DNA of 64,000 nt from Cloeon dipterum (Eukaryota; Arthropoda; Insecta; Ephemeroptera; Baetidae), in NCBI RefSeq assembly GCF_949628265.1, contig NC_088788.1:32040335-32104334 (forward strand), written 5' to 3'. The notes below the pieces were generated by a model, which searched no databases, was not told the DNA's origin, and saw only the letters and a list, made by a program, of their open reading frames with translations. A program made the position numbers and the translations under genes. Shown piece after piece: positions 1 to 12,100 of this stretch (positions are counted from its first letter, which is position 1; the number at the start of each line of letters is the position of its first letter).

Positions 1-3000
1 TGGCGTTGCGTCCAAGCACGTGGCGCTGCACGCGCGACGAGTTGCGCGGCAGCAGGGCTCCGGTTTCAGGGTCCTGCACGTAGAACCACACGTCTGTAGC
101 CGCGTCGTCGACGCTCAGGCTGCCGTTGGCCTGCAGGTACGAGTGTGCCGTGACGCGTTCGACGCCCACGGCCAGCCCGGTGTGCGTCTCGATGGCGTTC
201 ACGAGGCTCGACTCGGCCGTCTTGACGCGTTCGGGCCGCGCGTCGGCCAGCACCAGCACCATGCGGTGCGGCGGCTCCAGGATGTCCACGACCACGGTGG
301 CCCTGGCCGTGTTGGACTCGTTCTTGGACTCAGGGTTGTCGCGGACCTCCACATCGAACCTGAGCGGCCCCCGCAGGTTGGCCATGGAACCGTTGGTGCG
401 CAACAGGCCCGAGCTGGGGTCGAGGAAGAACGAGGCGCCGGCTGACTGACCTTTAGGGATGCTGTAGCGCAGCTCCCCGAATGGGCCACTGTCCTTGTCT
501 TTGGCCGACACCTGCAGGATCGGCGTGAAGACCTCGGCCTCGCGGGACACAGCTCCCATGTAGAGGGAGCGCGGCGCTGGCTGAGTTGGGTAGATGAAGG
601 TCGGCACGTTGTCGTTCACATCCTGGACCTTGACTTTGATCTGCGAAAGAAGGCATCACGATCTGATCATGGGGGACTAATTAAATATATTACGGTGGTC
701 GATGACTTCTGAGGATTGAGCAGTCCGCTAGCTGTCTCCAGGACAACTTTGAACTTTAACTCTTTACTCTCCTCGTAGTCCAGGCTTGAGTTCAGTGTGA
801 CCAAGCACGTTTTATTAGGCGTGATTTGGGCAACGAACATATCTGCAAAGTTAATAAATAAAAAATTAAAATTTGGACAAACATTTTCTTCATTAATAAT
901 CACTTGGTAATTGTGTCGTTTCCACTCGGCACCGCAATGGTGCATTAGGATGCGTCATGGAGTTGATGATTGTTAGCTCCTTGATCATATCTCCCAGCGG
1001 AGCATTTTCCGCAACCTCCACCGTGTAGGTGTCGTCAGGAAAGCCAAGGCTGCCATCAGCTGTGGCTGATTTTTCGTGATGGACACGGACAAACAGGGCG
1101 ATACTCGAGGACAACGAAGGCTGTCCACCATCTCTGGCCTCTAAATCTAGCTCGTATTCTGTGTCAGTCTCCTGAAAATTAAATCGATAATTAGTTTTAA
1201 AATGCGCCTATGATATTTATAGTGTTTATATTTTCTTACTTTTGTCAGGTCATCCCTGACGGTAATCTGTCCGCTGGTTGCGTCCACGGAGAAGTATTTG
1301 GTAGCCTTGCCGCGTCCGATCAAGGTGTATCGCACTTCGTTATTGGGCGCTGTTCCGTCGCTGTCGATGGCCGTCACTTTGGCGACCGAATAACCGATCG
1401 ACACCTCAGCTTCGACGGACACAGGGCTGGGAGGCAGCACCGTGAAGACTGGAGCGTTGTCGTTTCGGTCTTCCACTTTGATGTTGACTCTGGTTTCAGC
1501 TCCTGGCCCGGTGTTGGGGTTCTCCAAAGTGCCGACCACGAGCTGGTGCTCGGCTGCAGACTCGTAGTCGAGGCCTCGCGTCGTCCTGATGACTCCGGTC
1601 TGTGGGTCGATCATGAACAGGTCGCTTGGTCCCTGGCGGATGGTGTAAGTTATCTGCTGATTAGAATCCAAGTCCTCGGCCTACAAAAAAGAGATATAAA
1701 GTTGGTGCTCAAAATAGGCGCCGATCACGAGTATTTTTACCTTTACTTGGATGACCATGAACTCAGGCATATTTTCTGGGACGATGGCTTCGTACATGGT
1801 CTGCTCAAAAATGGGCAGTTCGTCATTCGTGTCCTCAACTTGCACGGTTACAGATGCTGTAGCCAGCCTTGGCTCTTGGCCACCATCTGTCGCAGTGACT
1901 ACAAAAATGTGCGTGCGTTGTTTCTCGTAGTCCAGAGAGGTTTTGGTTCGGATTTCGCCGCTCATTGCGTCAATGCTGAAGGATACGTCTGGTGGCACCG
2001 AATAGTAAACGACAGCATTTGGACCTTCGTCAGCATCCACCGCTTTGACTTTGCCGACAGTGATCCCCGCCTCGCCTTCTTTGACCTATATTAAAATAAT
2101 CATTTTTTTACTAATTTGTGATAAAAATAACATAAACACCCGTTTTTACCTTAAACTCATAAGGCAAGTCCACAAACTCTGGATTTTTATCGTTCAAGTC
2201 GGAAACCGTGATGTCCACGTTGGCTGTGGACATCAACCCTCCTGAGTCCTCCGCCTTGACCGTCAGCAGGTACCTGGTCAGGTCTTCCCTGTCCAGTCGC
2301 CTGATCACTGAGATGACGCCGGTTTGAGAATTGATGGTGAACTGACGCAGCTCGTTGCCCGAAACAATGCTATAGCTGACAGGGTCATCTTCAGGGTCGT
2401 TGGCTGTGACGGTGAGGACGGTGGCGTTCAGGGCAGCGCCTTCGCTCACCTCAGCCTTGTACACGGCTTGAGAGAAACGGGGTGCGTGTGTGTTGGGGCC
2501 GGGGATCACAGTCACTTCGACTATGCCCTGGCTCGAGCGACCGCCCTTGTCTGTAGCCTAGAATTTTTTAATTTGCATTACTGGATTTTCCCTAAAGAGT
2601 ACAAATCTGTCCAAATAATGGATGAGTATAAATATTGCAAAATAAAATGAAATAATTTATCTGGCATAAAAACTGCTTTCTCTGAATTGAATTTTAAATT
2701 TAATTTACCTGAACTGTGATGCTGTACTGCTCTCCTGCAGTGAGTCTGCCAAAGGACTCGATGACTCCAAGGGCAGGGTCGATTCTAAACTTGCGTCCAC
2801 CGTTGTTGGACACGTGATAGATCGAGTAAGTGATTTCGGCGTTTTCGCCCTCGTCCTTGTCAGTGGCGTTGACTTTGATGATACGCCTCGACGCGTCTCC
2901 GGCCTCAACCGTCACTGGCGGCAGATTCGGCAGACGAGGCGAGTTGTCGTTGACGTCCTTCAGGGTCACCATCAGGGAAAGTGGGGCAGACGCAGCAGTT

Positions 3001-6000
3001 CCGCCTTTTTCCCTCGCGACAACCTTTATCAGCAGGCCATTCACGCGTCAGAAAACAGCGAGATATGATAAATTGCACGGCGGCACTTACCTGGAAACGG
3101 AAACGCCCTGGACTAGGTGGGTCCCTGTCGAGGCCCTCTTCGTTAACGACCAGCCGCCCGTCTGGCTCCACCCTGAAAAACGTTGTGGTCAGCTCGTAGG
3201 TGTAGGAGGGCTTCGGATCACCAGGTCCCTAAAAAGTAAAATTATATTATATACCAATTAATTAAAAAAAAGTATAGCAAAATTTACCAAATCAGGATCG
3301 TGGACAGTGAGAACGATCATCTTGCTGGTGAGGTCCAGCACCGGCGTGCCAACGGGTGCGTTTTCAGCTACAACCCCTTCTAGGGCGGATGCCTTGATCA
3401 CAGGAGGGTTGCTGTCGATGGGGTTGACCGTGATGATCAGCTTGGCCGTGGCGCTGCGTTTGATTTCCGAGTCCTCCTCGGCCTTGATCATCAGGTCGAA
3501 CTTCTTAGCCACCGACGTGTCCACGGGTCTAGTTTGCTTGACGGCGCCGGTGCGTGGATCGATGTCAAAGTACTGCCGGAAGTTGGGCGGCGTGCCCTTC
3601 ACGAAGGAATACTGCACGGCGCGCCCGAGCGAATCCATGTCGACCGCGTGGATTCGCTCAGGGCGAACGGATAGCACGCCCGACAGCACGCCGCTTGACA
3701 CGCTGGCGAAGTACTCAGGGTGGACGCACGCGCCGTCCATCAGGGTGCAGCCGCGGTACACGAAGCTCGGGTCTTGGTCATCTTCGTCCTGAATCTGCAC
3801 AGTCATTATCGTTGTCGTAGAAAGTCGTTCGGAAGCATTTCGGGCTCGGTCCTGCGAAAAAGAATTTGACCCGTGAATGAATTTATTTACTTTTATTCTA
3901 TTGTTAAAATAATAAGAAGCCGCAGTCTTAGCTTTAGCTCTCCGTGAAACAGGTTGATTTTAGATTGTTTATTAATGTTTAACATTGTTTGACATGAAAT
4001 AAGGTGCTACAATGTTGCCAAGACTTGTCGAAATAAGGAAATGTAGCAGACAAATTTTAAGCTAAATGAGGATAAAACCGTTATTTCAATTTAATTCTGC
4101 CTGCAAAAGAAAATGTTGAAAATTTTTAACCGCCGTTGTTCAAGTTAACTTAAACTTAAAGTAAACACATTCTGTTTTTTCCTGAAATTAGCTGTGGCAA
4201 TTTACGACTGTTTGATTGTGGCCTGCAATTCTGAGAAAGTGAAAAACGCAATAATTCTTATCGCGCTATCGTGTATTCAGTCAACATAGTGATCCCAGAA
4301 AAATATCAAGTTTTAAAGTTTGTTCTGGATTTGAACTTGACTGCATATTAAAACGTAGTTGTAATTTGAACCAATGCCAAGCACGCGCCTCGGATTTTCT
4401 ATTCCAGAAGTGTAGTGACAGCAATTAGCAGAGGTGTCTGCGGTGTCGACTAAGTGAAAAGATAGTTTGCAATGTTCATTAATTTGGCGTGAATAATTCA
4501 CACCATGTTATCAGTCACGGTTTGTTTTTCACGCATGCTACTCACTATCTTCACTCACACAGCAATGTGTACATCCCGCCAGCTCTAATTTTCCGCTAAA
4601 TACCAGCTAAACGGCTGTCTTGATGCAAACGCTGACGATACGAGAATATTCCTCACTTAAGCGCTTTTGTCTATTGCAGCCTGGTCAGTTGTGATTTGAT
4701 CAATCTGATGATTTCTACACTATAAACTCATCTAGAAAAGCTAACCACAGAAATCTCCCAAGCGTAAAAACACGAAAAGCACAGTATTCGATTGTTTCGC
4801 GCACCGCATTCTTCCAGTCAGGCTCAAGGCTAGTTATGAAATTGCAAGGTTAGCCGAATCTTATCAAATTCGCAGCAAACACAACGTATATTTTCTGCGA
4901 GTTGATTTGGGAAAATACTCGGACGCAGCAATAGTAGGTTGTTCAACCCTGGCCCGGCCCTAAAAAGACTCTCCCTTTTGATGTGCAGCTCGTGACATAA
5001 ATTTTAAGCTTCTGCGTTTACTATCTTCTCCACTAGTTCATTATTTATTCTGTTTTACACTCGGATTTTACCATATATATTCAAATATTTCATTACATTT
5101 AAAAATATATTTTATGGCAACACCCTTACGAACATAATCTGGATGAGTAGCTCAATTTTTTTTTAAATATATGAACCTGTTAATTGATGTTAACTTTATG
5201 GATGTGTGCTGATTTGGGGCAGAGTTGCCCTGTCAGCCCATAATAAACTTAAATTTTGAAACTAAATATTCCGATTTTACTCGTTCGTGCGGAAGGTTAT
5301 GGGATTTTGCTTTCACCGATTAGGAATAAAAAAGATTTAAAATTAAAAAATAAAATCACAAGATGGAAGTGGAAATTTCCAATTTATTTGCTTGTACGGT
5401 CAGGACTAGAATTTAAAAAATTGTGCAAGCATAACAATCACAGAATCAATTGGAATTTGGAACACTGGTTTGTATCTACTTGCACAATTTTTAAATTTCA
5501 CGTCCTGACTATACATACAAACAAATGGGAAATTTCCACTTCAATCTAGGGAATTTTTCCAATTTTAAAATCTTTTTCATTATGAACCTTTTTTAAAATT
5601 ATTCGCTAAAATACAAATAATAAAGCTGACAGTGGAATCAAACAACTCACTATGAAATAATCTTACTGGCCTGCCCGTCCAAAAAGTTTCCGCAACAGCT
5701 CTCCGTTTTTTTCTGACGATTGGTGATAAAATATATTTCAATTTCTTTATAAAAATATTATTGAAAACTTTTAAAACGGGATGGATAAAACATGGACGAC
5801 TAAAAGTGTCTCACAGTGGTGGTGGTCCTGGGTGGAATTCGTTGGATTACGATGTGGTTGGCCGCGGCGGCCGCCAGGAAGGCCGCAAGCACTGCCGCCG
5901 AGAAAATCATGCGTACGCCCACGCCTTTTGGCCAACTGCCAGCGACCACTAACGACCATTCCAAGGGTCCGCGTGCCCTTCCATCACCTCAGCGTGTTAG

Positions 6001-9000
6001 CATAACGGCCTTGTCTGACTTATCTACTAATTGTTTTTCACTCTATGCGGAAAAGAGCGTCGCTTGGACCATTTAAACGAATGCGGAAAATTGACTCTTC
6101 GTGCTCCAAATGCAATTCTTTCAAGTGTGTAACAAAATTGCGGCTGTACTCACAGTAGCCTTTATCGTGACCAAGTATTTCGTGGTGCGTTCGTAGTTGA
6201 GGCTCTGGTTGACCACGACGTTGCCCATGCGCGGCACCGGAATTTTGAAGTAGCCGAACCCGTCGGCGACCCGGCCGCTGGTCTCCCGGGCGATGGTGGT
6301 CACCTCTGGTCCACCTGGCACCACCGAGTACTCGATCATGCCGTTCACCCCGGAATCGCCGTCTGTGGCTTTAACTGTGAAAATCTCCTTTTCAAGAGGC
6401 ACCAGCTGCGAACGAAAAACAGAAAATCAATGTCAGCCGCGACACTTGGTATGACGAAACTCACCTCACTGACTGTGACCTGGTAGGGCGTGTAGAGAAA
6501 CTGGGGTGCATTGTCGTTGATGTCGGACACCCGGATGATGATTGGGATGTTTTTCTTCTTTTGGGTTTGCAAATCGATACAAACCAGCTGTCGAAAAAGC
6601 CTCATGTTAATTACAACAGGAGAATAATTCTAGGGTGCTTACCTGAAAAATCAAGTGAGTGGCGTTTATCGACTCGCGGTCAATGGGTCTCGTCAGTTTG
6701 ACCCTTTTGCCATCTAGATCGAAGTATCGCAAGTTGGGTGGGTGAATGGCATCAAGCGCAATTTGAGTTCCGAGGTCCCCGACGACCGGAAGTTCAGCGG
6801 GCGATAGAGATTGATCGATTCCTGCAAAAATTAAGTGGACCGGCCGTATTAAATAAGAGTTTTAAAAACACGTGCTCAAAATTTCATCCCATATCTTTTG
6901 AAGGAATTCTGCTCTTTGCATCATGAAATATTTTGAAGAGAAAATAAAAAATCCGTTCATTCACTAAATTATTCAATTTTTTGCTCTTCATTTAAATATA
7001 GACTTTTCATTACTAAAAAGTCTATTCATGGGCTTTCGAAGCAATAATTATTATAGCAAACAACTCGCTGCACCACCTGATTAAAATGTAGCAGCAAAAT
7101 AACCTCTCCTCTAACCACTCGCATTATTAAAAGCAAAAATGCATAGGCCATTTAATTTCCTTTTTAATTATCTTCCATTTGAAATGAGATCAAAAAAGTT
7201 TACTATTCATTCATTGTTTACAAGATCAAATTGTTTTCGACATAACACAATTTCCTCTGCTCCAAAGGTCAAACAACGTGAAAGCAAATGGGAACTAAAC
7301 GAAACTGCTGATTAATTGACTTTGGCAATTATAGAAGTGGCGAAGCGGCGGCTCGTGAAATGGTTTGTTTTGAGCACACTATTCACAATTCACATAATTT
7401 GCCATTTCCTCGTGCTGCGCGTCTGTCTGGTTGGCGCGTCACAATAATAACAAAACAGCTCGCTCGCTTTAATTGCTTACAAACGACAAAATTGTGCGCC
7501 GGCAGCGCTTTCATCGGTGGCCCACCTGCAGCATACTTTGAGCAATTAATAAACATGCCCCGACCGGCCGTATCTGCGTAACGTGTGTTCTCATTAGAAA
7601 GGCAAAAAGCGGGTCACTGCACCGAGGCGCGCGCAATGAATAAAAAGCGCCGCGTGTGTGTTGTGTCTCCATTGAGCCCGCGCCGAGCAATCAACAATAA
7701 TACGAATTGTGTTCGAAGCCGAACACTCTCATCACTGGGCCTCCAGTGCAATTATTATTAAAGTTCACGCCGGTATCGCGGTGGGAAAATCGGAGCGAAA
7801 TTAAACGGCGTCTTTCTCACAGAATTAAATTAATCTCCCCCGCGACGGCAACAGAAATGAGAGGAACTGCTGTAAAATTGACCATTTCTCGACACGCAGG
7901 AAGCATTAAAAGATGGGAATAAGGGGACTATATAATCTCATCTCTTACGTACTTTCAGGGTTATCCAGGGCACGTAAGAAAAAAACTCAATTAAGGCTGT
8001 GGTTGAATTAGAGTAATTTCAACTCAAGAGAGTAATGAACTAATTTAAACCGACAATTTCATTATCTTTACAACCGAGATGAATTAATTTAATATATTTT
8101 ACTTACCATCTCCTCGGCTTTCTTCAACGTCCAAGATAATGCTCGTGTGGCCACTTTCGACCTCGCACAGTCCGCCTGTTGACAAAAGTAGTTGCCACGC
8201 AAACTTAACAACTCTGTTCTTGTTTCAGTAATTTGCATTGTGGTGGTCGTGGTAGACCTCGACTTACGTGTGACAATTAATTTGTCACTTTGGTGTCCAC
8301 GCACCAGGTGTGATTCATTAAATTAAAGAAATAAGGGGCGAGATACTTTCTTAAGACTGGAGACAAAGGTAAAAATGATTGGAGAATTTTTTTATCTCAG
8401 GGTCTGAATGGGAGTGAAAATTGATTGACAAGTGATAACCAAAGGGGTCCTTCTATGGCAATTAACGAATCATGCCTAATTAGCTTTCTCTGTTTAAAAT
8501 ACTCATTGTTATACATATATATGCTAATGATGATAATTTTAAATTCATTACTTTTCATCCAATGTAATTACCTTTCTATGAAAATTTGAAAAAAAAAATA
8601 AAACTGTTGAATTGATATTAAAATTCCAATTTAACCGCAAGGGATTTTTGTATTAGGTTAGAAATGTAATTTTTTAGATGTTGAAAAGGAAAAATTTAAT
8701 ATTTTCAACATTTTCCAATTCTATTGTTAGTCTCTCTAGTTTTCAATTAATTTTTCGATTACGTTTCAATTTCCTGGCAGTTAAATCGTGGAAGATATTA
8801 AACTCCACCTTGAGATTTAATTTTCCTATTCAACACATTTTTAAAAATAAATAAAACTGTTATTTGTGACCATCATCCCTTTCAAATAAGTTGATCTTAT
8901 TGAGTGAAAGGTGGAAAGCTAATTGTAAAACCAGTCGATCACGCAAACTGGAACAAATGGCGACTGATTGGAAATGCCATTCAATTAGCCAATACGCCGC

Positions 9001-9130
9001 AGCTTGGAGTGTGTCCAATGTTCTCAAGAGCGTGGACTAGCGGAGTCGAAAGCATATATATATAACTTACTTGTGTGGGCCGCGAGGGCCAAGAGCATCA
9101 GCGTCCAAGTCCTCCACCACATGCTGCTCT
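1..9130 (-). CDS. Cad99C: Cad99C / protocadherin-15-like cadherin, extracellular part (3' end beyond the window)
   Basis: Large cadherin of apical microvilli and stereocilia; in flies Cad99C controls microvillus length and its vertebrate orthologue PCDH15 forms tip links. Coding exons read on the minus strand: 9122-9071 (ATG at 9122), 8175-8107, 6821-6643, 6587-6465, 6405-6154, 3851-3288, 3228-3091, 3023-2709, 2557-2150, 2085-1741, 1680-1240, 1171-904, 842-694, 640-1. All junctions keep frame and give about 1,314 residues. The product starts with a signal peptide (MWWRTWTLMLLALAAHT) and then carries eleven cadherin repeats. Linkers visible in order include DINDNAPQF, DEDDQDPSF, PIDSNPPVI, DVNDNSPRL, DLNDKNPEF, DTNDELPIF, DRNDNAPVF and DVNDNVPTF. 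The third repeat has the family's two-cysteine insertion (RGCTLMDGAC). The last exon, from EPPHRMVLVLADARPERVK on, matches the membrane-adjacent domain. Transmembrane and cytoplasmic parts lie outside. The family call rests on repeat number, the EC1 start (CEVESG, EESRG) and the cysteine insertion. The weakest junction is the acceptor at 3024, which has a poor pyrimidine tract. Confidence 0.85.
5322..5582. repeat. Foldback (long inverted repeat) element
   Basis: The left arm, about 5322-5429, and right arm, about 5479-5582, are reverse complements over roughly 100 bases, with about 50 bases of loop. Matching blocks include GAAGTGGAAATTTCC, GGTCAGGAC/AGTCAGGAC, and TTTAAAAAATTGTGCAAG against TTTAAAAATTGTGCAAG. 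The outer parts (AAAAAAGATTTAAAATT against GAAAAAGATTTTAAAATT) also pair. Identity of the inner 64 bases is about 85 percent by eye. No coding capacity is visible. It looks like a non-autonomous foldback transposon or MITE fixed in an intron. Confidence 0.75.
5853..5910 (-). CDS. Candidate alternative first coding exon (signal peptide) inside the Cad99C gene
   Basis: On the minus strand an ATG at 5910 opens MIFSAAVLAAFLAAAANHI, which has the form of a signal peptide: a short start, an alanine/leucine core and small residues before a cleavage point. It is followed at once by a candidate donor (ATC|gtaatc). The intron phase is 0, which matches the next downstream exon starting at 3851. Splicing there would give a secretory isoform lacking the first two cadherin repeats. 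The donor has C at -1, so it is not strong, and the local sequence is GC-rich and alanine-biased, which can mimic a signal peptide by chance. Confidence 0.25.
6822..8106 (-). other. Cad99C intron, no feature recognised
   Basis: AT-rich intron between the exons at 8107-8175 and 6643-6821. I see no gene, RNA or clear repeat. The adjoining intron 8176-9070 is likewise empty, apart from weak AT-rich self-complementarity near 8650-8760. Confidence 0.6.
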
Positions 9131-12100
9131 CTGAAACAAAGATTTCGATTTTGAAAATCAATCAGAGCGATAGGCAATCGTCGCGGGACGAGGGTATTAG
9201 CCGATTTGCGCCCTGCGGAGTGGAAAATTGAGTTGCTGAGTAATTCGAGAGAGTCTGTCACAGGAAAATTACGGGCTAAGATTTCGTTTGGCCGCGGGGG
9301 ACTCATTAGCAGCGCAAATCGCATCGGCGCGCAGACGAAATTTCAGGCGCGCGTGCTGGGCGTGAAATTCGTAATATCTCATTCTAATGTTAGCCAGGTA
9401 TCGAGGTGTGACCCAGGAAGAGTTTAGGCGGCCAGCACCCAAGTAGTACACAGCCACACAAAAGGCCTCCTCCGAATTGCTCGCGCGCCGAATGGCACAA
9501 ATTCCGAAATAAATTGAAATGCCGTTCGCCTCGCGGCCATTTGACTCCGCTCCAATCGCGGGAGAAGCGAATTTTTATAAGCAAAATCATGCTAATACCG
9601 CCCGAGGTCCACTTGGCACGTCTTGCAGGCCTCTTCTGCGGAATTGTACTCGGAATGGGCAACTTTTCGTGCACGCCACCGTCGACGACGCGGCCTCAAG
9701 GTGTGCAGTCCGATTTTAAATTAATGAGAGCGGTTCGATTCGGTGTCTCTGACGTGCCAAGCGATTGTTTGTTTGATGATTTACTGATGCGCATTGTTCA
9801 CTTTTTAATATGGTAATTGTGACTGTCGAATTTCTACTAGACTTCAGTGACTGAGTACAAATGAGCGGTTCATCGCGCTTTGCATGCTAAATAGAGCTCG
9901 TGTTTTTCTTATTTCCAGAGAAATTTTGTTGTTCGCCGAAAGTGTGATGGATGTTTCTTTAATACCCAATAAAATTTAACCACAGAGCAATAATTTTTAA
10001 CGATTCTTTATTATTTCAGCAATTTAAATGGTCTAATGTAGCTATAAAAAATAATATGAAGTCATCAATTCTGCACAGAAGTACGTTAATATGAAAAACG
10101 ACCGACCCTCGCTAGACACCGAGCTGACAGGGCATAATAAATTTTGAACTACTTGCTAACACACCCTTTTTCCGACTGAAGCAAGCGCTTTTCGCTCATT
10201 AACAATCCCGGCCGTGGTGTGTCACCTGTGCGTCTGCCTGCGCGTACGTTGGCCGGTCGTGTTTCTCTTTCAGTGATCTTAAAAATAAAAATGAAATTTA
10301 CACCGTGGAAACTGGTTCCGTGAGAGAGCGTCAGACTCATCTGATGAGCGCGTTTCAAGAACTGCGCCCAACGTGTCTGCTGCTCTTGAAACACTTTATA
10401 TCAATTTATTTCAATCCGTCTTAGGAGTGAAATAATCAGCGTCTCAGTAAGAATTTTATGTTTAAGATGCAGCGTTCGATGCACGTCACATTTTGAAATT
10501 TTTAATAAATGACTGTGATTTTTATCACGTTTGTATATGAGCATGAGCCAGGTGTGAGCAGATTTCGGCTTTGATATGTAGTGGCCGGCAGGGACTGCCA
10601 AGTTAAACGGCAAATTCCGAATATGCTCGATCTGCACTTGACGCAGCAATAAAGAAACACGATTATGCTGAGTCTAGAATTTTACAAAATATAATGGTCG
10701 GAAATTCCCTTCTATAGAAACAATTTCTCTCTGTTGGCGAAAATAGCAATAACAAATCGTAGCTGTTTGTCGAGGGCAAATCGAAAGAGTCATGGAAACA
10801 CTCTAACTTCCATGAAATTTTATGCACAAGAGCCGGAGGACAAGAATAAAAGCGTATTCTGCGAGAGGTGCTGACTCCCGCGGGGTTTGAGCCCAACGCA
10901 GAGACCGTGGCACAATTCCGCGAAATGGAAAGCTCGGGAGATTCTGCCCCAATCAGCACGTTGAGCATCTTTTTGTGCATTTCATCCTCCTCAACATGTT
11001 AATGACGCCGCGGCTAAGCTCATTTTCGCTCAATTAGCCAACGCGCGTGCTAAAACCGACATCTTCCCGCCAAAGCGCAGAGCTCAATTTTCAACCGACA
11101 ATTAGTCGGCAATTTTAGCACCATAAAATAAGCTTTTATCGGTGTTTAAACTAATCTCTGTCTTGGGTTGCACAAATCTAACGTTTTGCGATTGTTACAG
11201 CCGGAGCTCAATTCGTGCAGCTCCACGGTGGATCTTGGAAGACCTTGGAAAAACAAATTCTGCTGGGATAATTATTTTGTTGTACTGTCTGTGCTTAATT
11301 AACGATTATATGGCCACAGCATAACCATACTATGTTTGCGTGGGATCTTCCAGCTAAATTTTTACTCTTGAAATACGCGTTTCTCTGTTTAACCCCGGCA
11401 TGTTAATCATACTTTACTTATTTACCCTGAGGCGAGGTTTTCGACGAAAGCTATGCGATTAAGTGTAACCTCAGCATTTTTTCGTTACATCAGGTGCCCT
11501 ATATAAAATACATCGAGTTGCTGTCTTTTGTTACTTTTTACGAAACATTCTTTTCATTCAAGTTATCAAAACAAACTGTGTGAAATTAGCACTATACGCG
11601 ATGTAATTTATTTGCAAAACAACGTTGTGAACCTGGGCGTTTAAATTAGAAAAAAACCTGCTCAGCGGTGTATGAAAATACTGCTTTTTAAATTTAGCAA
11701 TCAGAGAGTATACTATGCTATTCTGAAAGGCTCATTAGCCGCTGTAAAAATAAGTAATTGAATTGTACGCTCGATAGAGTGGCACAATCAGTCCACTTTC
11801 AGTGTAGCATATCTCGCGTGCTGCGCGGCAGTAATAAACCCATTGGCACGTTTGCATCTCGCCCGAGTCGTTTTTCGCACAGGAGCAATTGTCCCGTGCC
11901 GCGCGAGAGCAAGTGCCTGACTTCCTGATGCAAGCGCCGAAATCGATTGAGCTGGCTACTCTTGTGTCGATTGCTCCATATCAATGTGCCGCGCGCGCGG
12001 CGAGAAAGTGAAAGGGTTCGCCGGAGAGAGATACGAACGCACTCGCGCGACCATGTAAATGCAGCGCATTAGCTTTTTTTATCGGGCCGCCGTAATCACT

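Larger units (their letters stand above)
3852..6153 (-). other. Cad99C intron with foldback element and candidate internal first exon
   Basis: This intron is AT-rich and noncoding for most of its length. It contains a long inverted repeat (5322-5582) and a GC-rich island at about 5810-6000, both listed separately. Nothing else coding was seen. Confidence 0.7.

Noticed and set aside
1210-2094. Long plus-strand open frame of 294 codons
   Set aside because: It is antisense to two adjoining cadherin exons and the intron between them; the minus-strand frames carry clear cadherin motifs.
3307-3792. Plus-strand open frame of 161 codons
   Set aside because: Antisense shadow of the cadherin exon 3288-3851.
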